The position numbers and the translations under genes were made by a program. The notes beneath the pieces were generated by a model. It ran no database searches, was not told where the DNA came from, and was given only the letters and a program-made list of their open reading frames with translations. 64,000 nucleotides of DNA, taken from Hyphomicrobiales bacterium. Its GTDB lineage: Bacteria; Pseudomonadota; Alphaproteobacteria; Rhizobiales; Rhizobiaceae. Location of the stretch: NCBI GenBank assembly GCA_900471525.1, contig UCEZ01000014.1, positions 62,979 through 126,978 on the forward strand, given 5' to 3'. Shown one piece after another: positions 1 through 9,748 of this stretch; positions within the stretch are counted from its first letter, which is position 1; each line of letters starts with the position of its first letter.

Positions 1-558
1 GCCGCTCACGGCATTGCGCTGCAGTTCGCCTCCGTTGCCTTCATGGTGCCGCTCGGCCTGGCGCAGGTCGCGACCGTGCGCATCGGCCTTGCCCATGGCC
101 GTCGCGATGCGGAGGGGATCAAGCGGGCGGCGATTGCCGTTCTCGTCATCGGCTGCGGCTTCGCCCTGATCGGCAGCTTCGTCTTCGCAGTGTTCTCGCA
201 CGAGCTTGCCGCGATGTATCTCGATACGCGCCGGCCGGATGCGGCGCAGGTTCTCGCCTATGCCGGTCCGCTGATCGTCATTGCCGGCGCGTTCCAGCTG
301 GTCGATGGCGTCCAGGCGCTGGCCGCCGGCATGCTGCGCGGCCTCAAGGACACCACCGTGCCGATGATCCTGGCGCTGGTCTCCTATTGGGCGATCGGCT
401 TCGTCGCCGCCTATCTGCTTGCCTTCCACTTCGGCTTCGGCGGCGTCGGCGTCTGGTACGGCTTCGTGCTCGGCCTTGCCGCCGCCAGTATCACGCTCAC
501 CTGGCGCTTCTTCCGCTTCCTGTCGCGGGAGAGGAAATTGCTGGCTCTGCCGGCATAG
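1..558 (+). CDS. MATE family efflux transporter, 3' part only
   Basis: The frame is open from the first base, so the gene begins upstream of the window and only about 185 C-terminal residues are seen. The piece is strongly hydrophobic with five or six membrane spans. It carries features typical of the second half of NorM-like MATE exporters: a polar segment with QVATVRIG, then GMLRGLKDTTVPM, then a terminal hydrophobic pair ending in a basic tail. MATE proteins export cationic drugs or metabolites using H+ or Na+ gradients. The substrate cannot be told from this half. The next gene follows after 27 bases and may be co-transcribed. Confidence 0.85.
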   Translation, partial: AAHGIALQFASVAFMVPLGLAQVATVRIGLAHGRRDAEGIKRAAIAVLVIGCGFALIGSFVFAVFSHELAAMYLDTRRPDAAQVLAYAGPLIVIAGAFQLVDGVQALAAGMLRGLKDTTVPMILALVSYWAIGFVAAYLLAFHFGFGGVGVWYGFVLGLAAASITLTWRFFRFLSRERKLLALPA

Positions 559-585
559 GACGATCTGTCAAACGCGGAGATGGAC

Positions 586-1143
586 ATGCCGGAAAACGCA
601 CTGGACTTTCAGCCGGAACTGACCGGTGAAACGCTTGTTCTGCGCCCGTTGAAGGCCCATGATTTCGACGGGCTCTATGCGGCGGGCAGCGATCCGGCCG
701 TCTGGGCAGGGCACCCGGCCAAGGAACGGTATAAGCCGGACGTCTTCCGCCAATATTTCGACGCCCAGATGGCCAGCAAGAGCACGCTGGTTTTCATCGA
801 TCGGGCTACCGGGAAATTGATTGGCTGCTCGCGCTATTACGTGGCACCGGACCAGCCGCAGGCGGTTTCGATCGGCTTCACCTTCCTCAACAATGCCTAC
901 TGGGGCGGGGCCACCAATTTCGAGATCAAGCGCCTGATGCTCGATCATGCCTTCAAGAGCGTCAATGACGTGTGGTTCCACATCGACCCCACCAATATTC
1001 GCTCGCAGAAGGCGACCGCCAAACTCGGCGCGGTGCATGCCTATGATGCGGTGCTGGATATTTCGGGTTCACCGGTAAACTGGATGTGCTTCCGGCTGAC
1101 GCGGGATGCCTGGGCCAGGGTGAGGTCAGCACAAGGCCACTGA
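586..1143 (+). CDS. GNAT family N-acetyltransferase (RimJ/RimL type)
   Basis: The 185-residue protein has the layout of RimJ/RimL-like acetyltransferases: an N-terminal strand LVLRPLKAHDFDGLY, a central region ending in GCSRYY, and the late segment IDPTNIRSQKATAKLGA, which is the helix and Asn-x-x-Ser signature of this subgroup. Members move acetyl groups from acetyl-CoA to amino groups of proteins or small molecules; the acceptor here is unknown. An ATG also exists at 580, but GGAG at 576-579 is correctly spaced only for the ATG at 586. Confidence 0.8.
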   Translation: MPENALDFQPELTGETLVLRPLKAHDFDGLYAAGSDPAVWAGHPAKERYKPDVFRQYFDAQMASKSTLVFIDRATGKLIGCSRYYVAPDQPQAVSIGFTFLNNAYWGGATNFEIKRLMLDHAFKSVNDVWFHIDPTNIRSQKATAKLGAVHAYDAVLDISGSPVNWMCFRLTRDAWARVRSAQGH

Positions 1144-1342
1144 ATCCGAAGGTGGATCATCTGGCCGATCGCATCCTTGCGGCATGGAGCCGCCGCGGCG
1201 CGCCTAATGGCGCCTGTCACCCATCGTTAACTTTCCTGGTTGAGGTTGAAATTTCAACATCCGATCATCCTCAATGTGTGGTTTTGTTCTTTATTTGTTC
1301 TATTTTGTCGTTTAATCTGGCGATGAACAAACGGAGGATGAC

Positions 1343-1726
1343 ATGACTGCTTATGCGACTGTTGGAACATTGGATCATGCAGCATCGGTGCGCTTCTACG
1401 ATGCGGCCCTGGCCACGATCGGCTGGAGCGCGCACGCCAACTATCCCGGCTGGCGCGGCTATACTCTAGGCGGGACCGGCGAAGGCTTCCTTCTCTGGGT
1501 CTGCGAGCCTTTCAACAACGAACCTGCGACACCCGGCAACGGCACTATGGTCGGCTTCATGGTGAAGTCGCACGGGGAGGTCGAAGCCTTCTACCGCGCA
1601 GCGCTCGCCAATGGCGGCACCGACGAAGGTGCTCCGGGCGCTCGTCCGCAATATGGCCCGGACTGGTATTCGGCCTATATGCGCGACCCGGCCGGCAACA
1701 AGCTTTCCGTAGTCTTCAACGGATGA
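1343..1726 (+). CDS. VOC family (glyoxalase-like) protein
   Basis: This 127-residue protein is a single glyoxalase/bleomycin-resistance fold. It opens with the beta strand and helix typical of the family (LDHAASVRFYDAALATIGW) and ends with the strand DPAGNKLSVVF. Such proteins are metal-dependent lyases or dioxygenases, or bind small ligands; nothing here fixes the substrate. The start is supported by GGAGG at 1332-1336. It is the last gene before a strong two-way terminator, with carA convergent on the other side. The 200 bases before it hold no other gene. Confidence 0.8.
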   Translation: MTAYATVGTLDHAASVRFYDAALATIGWSAHANYPGWRGYTLGGTGEGFLLWVCEPFNNEPATPGNGTMVGFMVKSHGEVEAFYRAALANGGTDEGAPGARPQYGPDWYSAYMRDPAGNKLSVVFNG

Positions 1727-1731
1727 ATCCA

Positions 1732-1766
1732 AAAGCCCCGGTACTCTATTGAGAGACCGGGGCTTT
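1732..1766. terminator. Bidirectional terminator between VOC gene and carA
   Basis: An 11-bp perfect stem (AAAGCCCCGGT paired with ACCGGGGCTTT) with a 13-base loop lies between two convergent genes. It is flanked by A-rich sequence on one side and T-rich on the other, so it can stop transcription from both directions. Confidence 0.8.
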
Positions 1767-1789
1767 CAGCATTCAATGACGGTAGAAAC

Positions 1790-2995
1790 TCAGCGTTCGG
1801 CCAGCGCCGGTTCGCCCTTCTTCTCGCGCACCAGATTGATGAAGCGGCGGAAGAGGTAGTGGCTGTCTTGTGGGCCGGGCGAGGCTTCCGGGTGATGCTG
1901 CACGGAGAAGACTGGTTTGCCGGTGACGCGCAGGCCGCAATTGGTGCCGTCGAACAGGGAAACGTGAGTCTCTTCAACGCCTTCCGGCAAGGACTTCGAA
2001 TCCACCGCGAAGCCGTGGTTCATCGAGACGATCTCGACTTTGCCCGTCGTGTGGTCCTTGACCGGATGGTTGGCGCCGTGATGGCCCTGGTGCATCTTCT
2101 CGGTCGTTGCGCCGAGCGCCAGGCCGAGCATCTGATGGCCAAGGCAGATGCCGAACAGCGGGATATCGTTCTTGATCAGCTCCTTGATGACCGGAACCGC
2201 ATATTCGCCGGTCGCCGCGGGATCGCCCGGGCCGTTCGACAGGAAGATGCCGTCCGGCTTCTGGGCCAGAACTTCTTCGGCGCTCGTGGTCGCTGGCATC
2301 ACGGTGACCTTGCAGCCAAGCCCGGTGAACAGGCGCAGGATGTTGCGCTTGACGCCATAGTCGAGCGCCACGACATGATGTGTCGTGTCGCCTTCAGCTA
2401 ACTCGTCATAGCCTTCGTTCCACACCCATGGCTTCTCGCTCCAGCGCGACGACTGGCCGGAGGAGGCGACCTTGGCGAGATCGAGACCTTCCAGCCCGCT
2501 CCAGGCTTTTGCCTCGGCCTTCAGCGCGTCGATATCGAAAACGCCGTTCGGGTCATGGGCGATCACCGCGTTTGGCGCACCGTTCTCGCGGATCCAGGCG
2601 GTCAGCGCGCGGGTGTCGATGCCGCAAAGGCCGATGACGCCGCGGGCCTTCAGCCAGGCGTCGAGATGCTTGGCGGCGCGGTAGCTTGAGGGGTCGGTAA
2701 TGTCGGCCTTGAAGATGACGCCGACTGCGCCGTGGCGGGCCGCCGGCGTCAGGTCCTCGATGTCCTCGTCATTGGCGCCGATATTGCCGATATGCGGGAA
2801 GGTGAAGGTGACGATCTGGCCGAGATAGGATGGATCGGTCATGATCTCCTGATAGCCGGTGAGCGCGGTGTTGAAGACCACTTCCGCCTGTACCTTGCCG
2901 GTGGCGCCGATGCCCTTGCCCTCGATGACGGTGCCGTCGGCCAGAACGAGCAGTGCGGTTGGTTTTGCGGTGGTCCAGGGAGCGGTCGCGGTCAT
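1790..2995 (-). CDS. carA: Carbamoyl-phosphate synthase small subunit
   Basis: The glutaminase subunit of carbamoyl-phosphate synthetase releases ammonia from glutamine and channels it to CarB to make carbamoyl phosphate for arginine and pyrimidines. The 401-residue protein shows the N-terminal CPSase domain (LADGTVIEGKGIG, FNTALTGYQEI, DPSYLGQIVTFTFPHIGN). A class I glutamine amidotransferase domain follows, with nucleophile Cys in GICLGHQ and the His/Glu pair in HHPEASPGP. The frame extends upstream to 3136, but the rhizobial N-terminus MTATAPWTT starts at 2995 (an ATG at 3004 is possible). It is divergent from the yqeY-like gene. carB is not in the window. Confidence 0.97.
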   Translation of the reverse strand: MTATAPWTTAKPTALLVLADGTVIEGKGIGATGKVQAEVVFNTALTGYQEIMTDPSYLGQIVTFTFPHIGNIGANDEDIEDLTPAARHGAVGVIFKADITDPSSYRAAKHLDAWLKARGVIGLCGIDTRALTAWIRENGAPNAVIAHDPNGVFDIDALKAEAKAWSGLEGLDLAKVASSGQSSRWSEKPWVWNEGYDELAEGDTTHHVVALDYGVKRNILRLFTGLGCKVTVMPATTSAEEVLAQKPDGIFLSNGPGDPAATGEYAVPVIKELIKNDIPLFGICLGHQMLGLALGATTEKMHQGHHGANHPVKDHTTGKVEIVSMNHGFAVDSKSLPEGVEETHVSLFDGTNCGLRVTGKPVFSVQHHPEASPGPQDSHYLFRRFINLVREKKGEPALAER

Positions 2996-3277
2996 TGTCT
3001 TCATCCCGTTCAGGCGGCGCGGGGCAGACGTTCTTGGGGAACGCCGACCGGCCGTTTTGGTTCGCAGGCGGGCAGATGCGGGCGATGGGCGCGCGCTGAC
3101 AGGCCTGGTCACGATGTTGGTGCAGGTGACGGTCAATAGCCGCAGCGTGCCGCAAGGTCAATCTTGAAGACGCTCTGATCAGGCTTTTCCTTGCGCTTTT
3201 GCGGTGGAATTGCGCAATTCGTTTGCTCCCCGTTGTGCGGCTGGTTTATGAAGCGCCATCAAACAGGAGTAAGGACA

Positions 3278-3736
3278 ATGATGCGCGATCAACTCGCTGC
3301 CGCCCTCAAGGATGCGATGAAATCGAAGGATGCGGCCCGGCTTTCCACCGTCCGTCTGGTTCAGGCCGAGATCAAGACACGCGATATCGCCAATCGTGGT
3401 GCCGGCAAGGGCGAGGCCAGTGACGACGAAATCCTGCAGATCCTCGCAAAAATGGTCAAGCAGCGCGAGGAATCGGCAAAGATCTACGAGGACAATGCCC
3501 GTCCGGAACTTGCCGCCAAGGAGCGCGCCGAGATCGTCGTTGTGCAGCATTTCATGCCGACGCAACTGAGCGAAACGGAAGTGCGCACCAATATCGCAGC
3601 CGCGATCGCGGAAGTCGGCGCGGGCGGTCCGAAGGACATGGGCAAGGTCATGGCGGTGCTGAAGGAACGGTATGCCGGTCAGATGGATTTCGCCAAGGCG
3701 TCGTCCGTCCTCAAGGAACTGCTGTCAGCCGCATGA
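3278..3736 (+). CDS. GatB/YqeY domain-containing protein
   Basis: A 152-residue, mostly helical YqeY-family protein, with the typical start MMRDQLAAALKDAMKSKD and the core SDDEILQILAKMVKQREES. The fold matches the tail domain of GatB, the amidotransferase subunit that binds tRNA, and a role near tRNA has been suggested for the family, but its function is not established. AGGAG at 3265-3269 and the ATG at 3278 set the start. In rhizobia this gene commonly sits between carA and dnaG, as here. Its last 26 bases overlap the convergent gene downstream. Confidence 0.9.
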   Translation: MMRDQLAAALKDAMKSKDAARLSTVRLVQAEIKTRDIANRGAGKGEASDDEILQILAKMVKQREESAKIYEDNARPELAAKERAEIVVVQHFMPTQLSETEVRTNIAAAIAEVGAGGPKDMGKVMAVLKERYAGQMDFAKASSVLKELLSAA

Positions 3737-4631
3737 CGGGTTCAGCCGATGCGGTCTCCTGATGGAAGGCCGCATCGATGATCGCGAATTTTTCCGCCTG
3801 GTAGATCCAGTATTCCCTGACGAATCCTTGCGAAAGCCAGAGCGCATTCGTGCCGGAAACGGTTTCGAAACCAAGGCTGCCCATCTCGGCTGCCTTGTTC
3901 ATCAGGCGCTTCAGGTGGGTTTTCGAGATCATGTAGCGCTGGCAGATCTCGGCCGATGAAACCGGACCGGCAAGAACACGCGGCGCTTGCGGATCGAAGG
4001 CCTCGATCATGCTGATGAAACAATCCATCACCAGTCCGCCGGAATTGGCCCAGGTGAACAGGTTGAACGTTTCGCCGGGGTTGCGCACCTGGTGGTTTTC
4101 CAGGATGCCTTGAGCGATGACAGGCTGCAGCCTTGCAAACAGCGCGGGGTTCTCCGCAAGCGCCGCGGCCCTTTTCCCGCCGGTGAGCGTGTCAAGAATG
4201 GCAAGGTGCGCATAGAGCCATTTCACCACGGATTGCACCGCCACATCCGTCGGCTCCAGCGGCCGCATCCGGTGATCGGGCGGGTTTTCGCTGTAGCGCA
4301 CGAAACGGTAGACTAGCATTTCCTGGATGAAGGCGGCGGCGGTATTGCGGCTGGCAACGCGGTGGTCAACGGCCGCGCTGATGAAGCGCCCTGAGTAGAG
4401 GCCTTTGGCGGGATCGCGTGGATCGCGCCCGTAGTGCAGTGACAGGCCCAATTGCGCCATCAGCCAGCGCTGCTGCGAGGCGAAGATCGAACTCAATCGT
4501 GGATTCTCGGAGAAAAGCGCCGTCATCTGCCGGGCGCTGGCCTGCATCGCTGTAAAAAATGCAAGATTTGAAACAAGATCGTTCGCGACAACGGGCATGG
4601 GCGGCTTCCGGACGGATGGTAAACAATTCAT
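3711..4631 (-). CDS. Putative winged-helix regulatory protein
   Basis: A protein of about 306 residues that I do not recognise with certainty. It is soluble and mostly helical. Near the C-terminus the segment VSSAEICQRYMISKTHLKRL looks like a helix-turn-helix, followed by a wing-like stretch FETVSGTNALWLS, so a DNA-binding role is likely. The frame can extend to a TTG at 4667, but the ATG at 4631 is preferred. It runs convergently into the yqeY-like gene, overlapping by 26 bases, and is divergent from dnaG with about 190 bases between. A function beyond possible transcriptional control cannot be given. Confidence 0.65.
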   Translation of the reverse strand: MNCLPSVRKPPMPVVANDLVSNLAFFTAMQASARQMTALFSENPRLSSIFASQQRWLMAQLGLSLHYGRDPRDPAKGLYSGRFISAAVDHRVASRNTAAAFIQEMLVYRFVRYSENPPDHRMRPLEPTDVAVQSVVKWLYAHLAILDTLTGGKRAAALAENPALFARLQPVIAQGILENHQVRNPGETFNLFTWANSGGLVMDCFISMIEAFDPQAPRVLAGPVSSAEICQRYMISKTHLKRLMNKAAEMGSLGFETVSGTNALWLSQGFVREYWIYQAEKFAIIDAAFHQETASAEPVMRLTAVP

Positions 4632-4821
4632 TGCCTGTTCTACGTTCGGTATCAACTCTTTATTCAAGAGATGTGACGCATCGATTCAAGACGAATATCG
4701 CGGCCGCTCGCCTCTTGCTCACGGCGATGTTTCGTCACCCTGTGAATTGCGGGTATGATGCGCACCCTTGCTGGCGCGGGCGGCGTTTGCCGCCTATATG
4801 GAAGCCAGCCCAGAGGTATTC

Positions 4822-6816
4822 ATGCGATTTTCCAACTCCTTCCTTGACGAGATCCGCGACCGCGTCCCCATTTCGGACGTGATCGGCAAGCGCGTCACCT
4901 GGGACCGCAAGAAGACCAACGCCTCGCGCGGCGACTATTGGGCCTGCTGCCCCTTCCATGGCGAGAAATCGCCGAGCTTTCACTGCGAGGACCGCAAGGG
5001 CCGTTATCACTGCTTCGGCTGCGGCGTGTCGGGCGATCATTTTCGCTTCCTCACCGATCTCGACGGCATGGCCTTTCCCGAAGCGGTACAGCAGATCGCC
5101 GATCTTGCCGGCATCGCCATGCCGCAGCCTGATGTCGAGGCCGAGAAGCGCGACCGCCAGCGCATCGGCTTGCAGGACGTCATGGAGGTGGCAACGCAGT
5201 TTTTCGAGGCGCAGCTGCAGACCGCCAACGGCGCGAAGGCCCGCGCCTATCTGCGCGACCGGGGCCTCACCGGCCGCACCATCGAAACATTCCGTCTCGG
5301 CTATGCGCCGGAAAGCCGCAACGCGCTGAAGGAATATCTGGCTGGCAAGGGCGTGCCCAAGGATCAAATCGAAGCCTGCGGCCTCGTCGTCCACGGCCCC
5401 GACATCCCGGTCTCCTACGATCGCTTCCGTGACCGCATCATGTTCCCGATCCTGTCGTCGCGCGAAAAGGTCATCGCCTTTGGCGGCCGCGCCATGTCGC
5501 CGGATGCGCCGGCCAAGTACCTCAATTCCAACGAGACCGAGCTCTTCCACAAGGGCAACGTGCTCTACAATTTCGCGCGTGCTCGCCGCGCTATGTCCGG
5601 CGCTGACGGCGCGGGAACGATCATTGCCGTCGAAGGCTATATGGACGTGATCGCGCTGCATCAGGCGGGTATCGAGAATGCCGTGGCGCCGCTCGGAACG
5701 GCACTCACCGAAAACCAGATGGCGCTTCTGTGGAAGCTGACGCAGCAGCCGGTTCTTTGCTTTGACGGCGACGGCGCCGGTATTCGCGCCGCCAACCGCG
5801 CGGTCGATCTGGCGCTGCCGCATCTCAAACCCGGTTTCTCCGTGCGCTTCGCCATGCTGCCCGATGGCAAGGACCCGGACGATCTGGTGCGCAACGAGGG
5901 CCGCGCGCCGTTCGACAAGGTCATGGCGTCTGCCCGCTCGCTGTCGGAAATGGTCTGGCTGCGCGAGGCGCAGGCGGGTTCCTTCGATACGCCGGAGAGC
6001 CGCGCCCAGCTGGAAGCGACGCTGAAACAGGTCGTCTCGGTGATTGCCGACGAAAACGTCCGCCGCCATTATGGGCAGGATGTTCGCGACCGGCTCAACC
6101 AGTTCTTTCAAGGTGCCTCGCGCCGTGAGAATGGCCAGCGGAACTTCGACCGCAACCAGCGCCAGGGTGGTGGACGCGGCCAAGGGCAGGGACGTGGCGC
6201 GCCACAGGGCTCGCGCATGTCGGAACGCTCCGGCATTTCCGACCGGCTGGCCCGCTCGTCGCTGGTCAGCGGCCATCAGGCCCTGCCGCCGCTGCGCGAA
6301 AGCGTGCTGGCGCTGACCATCGTCAATCACCCGCAATTGCTGTTCGAGGAATATGACGAGATTTCCGCGATCGAATACGACAATCGCGACCTGCAGCGCT
6401 TCTGGTCGTCGGTGCTTAACGCAGCCGCTGCCAAGGGCCCACGCCTGTCGCGGGAAAACCTGATCGAGCAGCTCCAGGCCGAAGGCTTCGATTCCCTTCT
6501 GAAGTCGCTCGACCAGCAGATCCGCTTCGCCCGTCTCTGGACCGCAACCACGGCCGCGGCGCCCGAGGACGCCCGCGAAGGCTACCTGCAGGCGCTCGCG
6601 CTTCACCAGCGAACCAAGGCCCTGCTCTGGCAGCGCCGCGAACTCGAAAGCGAACTCGCCTACGCCACCGAAGAAGGCGACGATGACACCGTCAGCCAGA
6701 TTCTCCGCAACCTGCAGGAGGTCCAGCTGGAAGTGACGCGACTGGAAAACCAGGAAGCGATCATCGACGGGTTCGGGGTGCTGTCGGGACGGGTGAAGGG
6801 ACCGGCCGGGAAATAG
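4822..6816 (+). CDS. dnaG: DNA primase
   Basis: DnaG makes the RNA primers for DNA replication. The 664-residue protein has all expected parts. The N-terminal CHC2 zinc finger lies at about residues 40-68 (CCPFHGEKSPSF, then YHCFGCG). The catalytic core includes the Toprim acidic motif IIAVEGYMDVIALH and the DGDGAG loop. The C-terminal helicase-binding region comes after a Gly/Gln/Arg-rich linker (about residues 440-470). Residue 1 is placed at the ATG at 4822 because the conserved MRFSNSFLDEIRDRV start is there, although the frame extends upstream. In many bacteria dnaG is followed directly by rpoD; here rpoD is about 10 kb away. Confidence 0.97.
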   Translation: MRFSNSFLDEIRDRVPISDVIGKRVTWDRKKTNASRGDYWACCPFHGEKSPSFHCEDRKGRYHCFGCGVSGDHFRFLTDLDGMAFPEAVQQIADLAGIAMPQPDVEAEKRDRQRIGLQDVMEVATQFFEAQLQTANGAKARAYLRDRGLTGRTIETFRLGYAPESRNALKEYLAGKGVPKDQIEACGLVVHGPDIPVSYDRFRDRIMFPILSSREKVIAFGGRAMSPDAPAKYLNSNETELFHKGNVLYNFARARRAMSGADGAGTIIAVEGYMDVIALHQAGIENAVAPLGTALTENQMALLWKLTQQPVLCFDGDGAGIRAANRAVDLALPHLKPGFSVRFAMLPDGKDPDDLVRNEGRAPFDKVMASARSLSEMVWLREAQAGSFDTPESRAQLEATLKQVVSVIADENVRRHYGQDVRDRLNQFFQGASRRENGQRNFDRNQRQGGGRGQGQGRGAPQGSRMSERSGISDRLARSSLVSGHQALPPLRESVLALTIVNHPQLLFEEYDEISAIEYDNRDLQRFWSSVLNAAAAKGPRLSRENLIEQLQAEGFDSLLKSLDQQIRFARLWTATTAAAPEDAREGYLQALALHQRTKALLWQRRELESELAYATEEGDDDTVSQILRNLQEVQLEVTRLENQEAIIDGFGVLSGRVKGPAGK

Positions 6817-6834
6817 GGGCGCCTGTGGCCCTGT

Positions 6835-7971
6835 CTATTTTCCAAGCGGAACATTCGCCTGAGCGGGGATCTCCCGAGCGCGTTGTCCGATGTTTCGCCC
6901 GTATTGGTGAAACGGCAACTCGATGAAAACATAGGAGAGCCGCGAGATCACCAGGGTCCCGACCAAGGTTGCGGAGATGAGAACAGCGAACTGTTGCCAG
7001 GGTTCATTGATGCCGAGGGCCTGAACCGCGCGCAGCACCAGGATCAAGACTATCATGTGGGAAAGGTAGACCGAGTAGGCCATGTTGCCGACCCACTGCA
7101 GCGGCCGCGCATTCGCCACCCTGCTGAAAAGCGCTGCCGCCCCGCCTTCCTTTTCCCGGGCGCAGATCACCAGCATGATGACCGTTGCCCAGATGAGATA
7201 GGGCAGGACGCTGACGGATCGCTGCAGCAGCAATCCCGCCATCACGAGCGCCCAGACTTTCACGATCGGTATCAATCGTAGTGGATGGGCTTCGCTGTCC
7301 CGGTACTTCATGAAGGTGAATGTCGCGATCCCGAGGGTGAAATCAACAAGCCATCCCCCGATGAAGCTTTCCGGCATTCGCGGCAGGATGAACGCAACGG
7401 CAAGGGCGCCGAAAAGCAGCAGCCCGATACGGATTGCATTCATCTTCGTTGTCAGCACTGCAATCAAAAACGGCGCGATCAGATAGTATTGCCATTCCAG
7501 AGATATGCTCCAGGCCTGTCCCAGAAATGCGTAGTCGGTCGAAGGAAGCAGGCGCGGCGGCACCAGACCATGCAGCGCCGGCAGGTGCGCTGCGAGATGC
7601 CAGGGCCAATAGGTGAGCGTATCGGTCGCGATCTTTATTCGGCTGGCCTGCATCACGCCGGCCGGAGCATTCAACCAGGTTTCCAGCGCGAAATTGGCCA
7701 GAAGGACGGAAAGTGCCAGGTAAAACAGGTAGACCGGGAAAATCCGGAACGCCCGGCGTGTGATATAGAGGCCGTAGCCCTCCGGCTTTTTGTCGATCAA
7801 TGCAGCAATGGCAAAGCCGCTCAAGAGAATGAACACGGTGACAGCGTAGAAATTGTAGAGCTTTGCTTCGATCAGGCGCCCGTGCAGGACAGATGCGGTC
7901 GCGACATGCCCCACCACAACCCAGATCGCCAGAACCCCGCGCAGGGCTTCAAATTCTTTTACGTACCGCAT
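6835..7971 (-). CDS. Acyltransferase 3 family membrane protein
   Basis: A protein of about 378 residues with roughly ten membrane spans. The N-terminus carries the family hallmark, Arg in FEALRGVLAIWVVVGHV with the following His, used by Acyl_transf_3 proteins that O-acylate exopolysaccharides, LPS, Nod factors or peptidoglycan. The C-terminus ends in a conserved loop with HQYGRNIG. An ATG at 7986 is possible, but GGTGG six bases before the ATG at 7971 favours the shorter start. It stands alone, convergent with dnaG and divergent from the LysE gene. The acylated polymer is unknown. Confidence 0.85.
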   Translation of the reverse strand: MRYVKEFEALRGVLAIWVVVGHVATASVLHGRLIEAKLYNFYAVTVFILLSGFAIAALIDKKPEGYGLYITRRAFRIFPVYLFYLALSVLLANFALETWLNAPAGVMQASRIKIATDTLTYWPWHLAAHLPALHGLVPPRLLPSTDYAFLGQAWSISLEWQYYLIAPFLIAVLTTKMNAIRIGLLLFGALAVAFILPRMPESFIGGWLVDFTLGIATFTFMKYRDSEAHPLRLIPIVKVWALVMAGLLLQRSVSVLPYLIWATVIMLVICAREKEGGAAALFSRVANARPLQWVGNMAYSVYLSHMIVLILVLRAVQALGINEPWQQFAVLISATLVGTLVISRLSYVFIELPFHQYGRNIGQRAREIPAQANVPLGK

Positions 7972-8224
7972 CAAACCACCGTTCATTCGTGCTGTTACGT
8001 CGGCATTATCTTAGTGCACTGCAGCAATTTTTAGTCAACCGCGGAAATTTGATGCGCGGGTCCCGAAATTCGGCGCTTCCGCCGCGACGCGTTCTCCGCC
8101 AAGGCAGAGGTACTCGAAGGGCTGCAGGGCGAGTTAGCCTCTTGCCGACCGGCCGATGAATTGCAAAAGTCGGTTTTCAATGCGGGGTTTGCGACACCGT
8201 TTTGCAAGTCTAAGGAGGGGAAAC

Positions 8225-8860
8225 ATGACCGAAATCACCTTGCTGGCTTTCGCACTTGTCTCGTTCATCGGCATCGCCACGCCTGGCCCGACCGTGCTTC
8301 TGGCGCTGACCAATGGTTCGCGCTTCGGCGTGCGCCGCGCGCTGATCGGCATGGTCGGCGCCGTGCTGTCCGATTTCGTCCTGATCGGCGCCGTCGCCTT
8401 GGGGCTCGGCGCGCTGCTGGCTGCTTCCGAATTCTGGTTCTCGGTCGTCAAATGGATCGGTGCCGGCTATCTCGCTTTCCTGGGCATCATGCTGCTGCGC
8501 TCCAGGGGTGCTCTAAACGAAACTCTGCATGGCACGGCGGAGAGCGGCTCGGGTTCGGAGCGCGCGATCTTCCTGAAAAGCTTTCTGGTCGCCGTCACCA
8601 ATCCCAAAGGATACCTGTTCTTCTCGGCCTTCCTGCCGCAGTTCATCGTGCCGACCGAACCGCAGATGCAGCAATATGCGGTGCTCGCCCTGATCTTCGC
8701 GACAATCGATTTTCTCGTCATGTTCGGCTATGCCGCGCTCGGCTCGCAGGCTGTAAAAGTGCTAAAAAAATCCGGCGCGCTGTGGCTCGACCGCATCTGC
8801 GGTGGGGCGCTTCTGGCGCTCGCCGGTTCGCTGGCTTTCTACCGGCGCGCAAACGCCTGA
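8225..8860 (+). CDS. LysE family translocator (RhtB-like exporter)
   Basis: The 211-residue protein has about six membrane spans and the LysE/RhtB signature near the start (SFIGIATPGPTVLLALTNG), followed by FLKSFLVAVTNPKGYLFF in the middle. Members export amino acids such as lysine, homoserine or threonine when internal levels are high. AAGGAGGGG at 8212-8220 gives a strong ribosome site for the ATG at 8225. The neighbour downstream is a GNAT acetyltransferase 148 bases away; there is no nearby LysR or Lrp regulator. Confidence 0.88.
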   Translation: MTEITLLAFALVSFIGIATPGPTVLLALTNGSRFGVRRALIGMVGAVLSDFVLIGAVALGLGALLAASEFWFSVVKWIGAGYLAFLGIMLLRSRGALNETLHGTAESGSGSERAIFLKSFLVAVTNPKGYLFFSAFLPQFIVPTEPQMQQYAVLALIFATIDFLVMFGYAALGSQAVKVLKKSGALWLDRICGGALLALAGSLAFYRRANA

Positions 8861-9008
8861 CGGTCGAGGGACTTCCGGCCTCCGCGACCGCTGGCTCGCA
8901 TCGAAATGTTAAATTGCGTTATTATCGCCCGACACGGATATGGTCTCCCTTGAGCGGAAGAGGATATCGGGAACCGGTTGAACATCCTTCGAACCAAAGG
9001 GGGAGACG

Positions 9009-9611
9009 ATGGCCGACTTTTGCGTGAAGCTTCTGGACGAAACCACATGGCCGCAATTCGCTCGGTTGGTCGAAAGACACAACGGCGTGTGGGGTGGCTG
9101 CTGGTGCATGGCTTTTCACCCGCGGGGCATGGAACGCGCAACGAGTGCGGAGCAAAATCGATCCGAGAAGGAACGTCGGGTTCAGGAAGGTCATGCCCAT
9201 GCTGTCCTCGTGTATGACGGCACGACCTGTATCGGTTGGTGCCAATTCGGACCGATGGAAGAGCTTCCGCGCATCAAGAACCTGCGTGCATATCGCGAAG
9301 GGCTTGCGACCCTCCCGGATTGGAGGATTACCTGTTTTTTCGTCGACAAGTCCTATCGCGGCAAGGGGGTCGCGTGCGTTGCTCTTGACGGTGCCATGCA
9401 GGAAATCGCCCGTCTGGGGGGCGGAACGGTGGAAAGCTACCCTGATGAAGTGGAAGGTCGGTCGGTCGCTGCCTTCCTGCACAATGGAACAGTGCCGATG
9501 TTTGAGCGACAAGGCTTCAAGCGTACGCGTCGCCTTGGCAAGAATCGTTGGGTCGTTGCCAAAGTCCTGGCGCCGAACCGCGGCTCTGCCGATACGGAGC
9601 CTAGCGGCTGA
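9009..9611 (+). CDS. GNAT family N-acetyltransferase
   Basis: A 200-residue acetyltransferase. The acetyl-CoA binding motif A is visible as [19 protein letters not shown] (Arg/Gln-x-x-Gly-x-Gly/Ala type), followed by the late motif [18 protein letters not shown]. The N-terminal [12 protein letters not shown] stretch, rich in Cys and Trp, is characteristic of a rhizobial/actinobacterial GNAT subgroup of unknown substrate. GGGGGAGA just before the ATG supports the start. The gene is alone between the LysE exporter and recQ. Confidence 0.8.
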   Translation: MADFCVKLLDETTWPQFARLVERHNGVWGGCWCMAFHPRGMERATSAEQNRSEKERRVQEGHAHAVLVYDGTTCIGWCQFGPMEELPRIKNLRAYREGLATLPDWRITCFFVDKSYRGKGVACVALDGAMQEIARLGGGTVESYPDEVEGRSVAAFLHNGTVPMFERQGFKRTRRLGKNRWVVAKVLAPNRGSADTEPSG

Positions 9612-9748
9612 CCTTCGAGAGAGCCGTCTCCCACTTCGCAATGCCCGCGAATTTCGTGTGCCAACAACAGGGGAAACGAGAGGATAGAAGGGTCGCGGCA
9701 ACGGCTGGAACTGTGCCATACTCACGTTCTCCCCACGAAAGCGATTCC

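Noticed and set aside
4735..6606. A 623-codon open frame on the minus strand
   Set aside because: It is the antisense shadow of dnaG, produced by high GC content; it has no motifs and no ribosome site.
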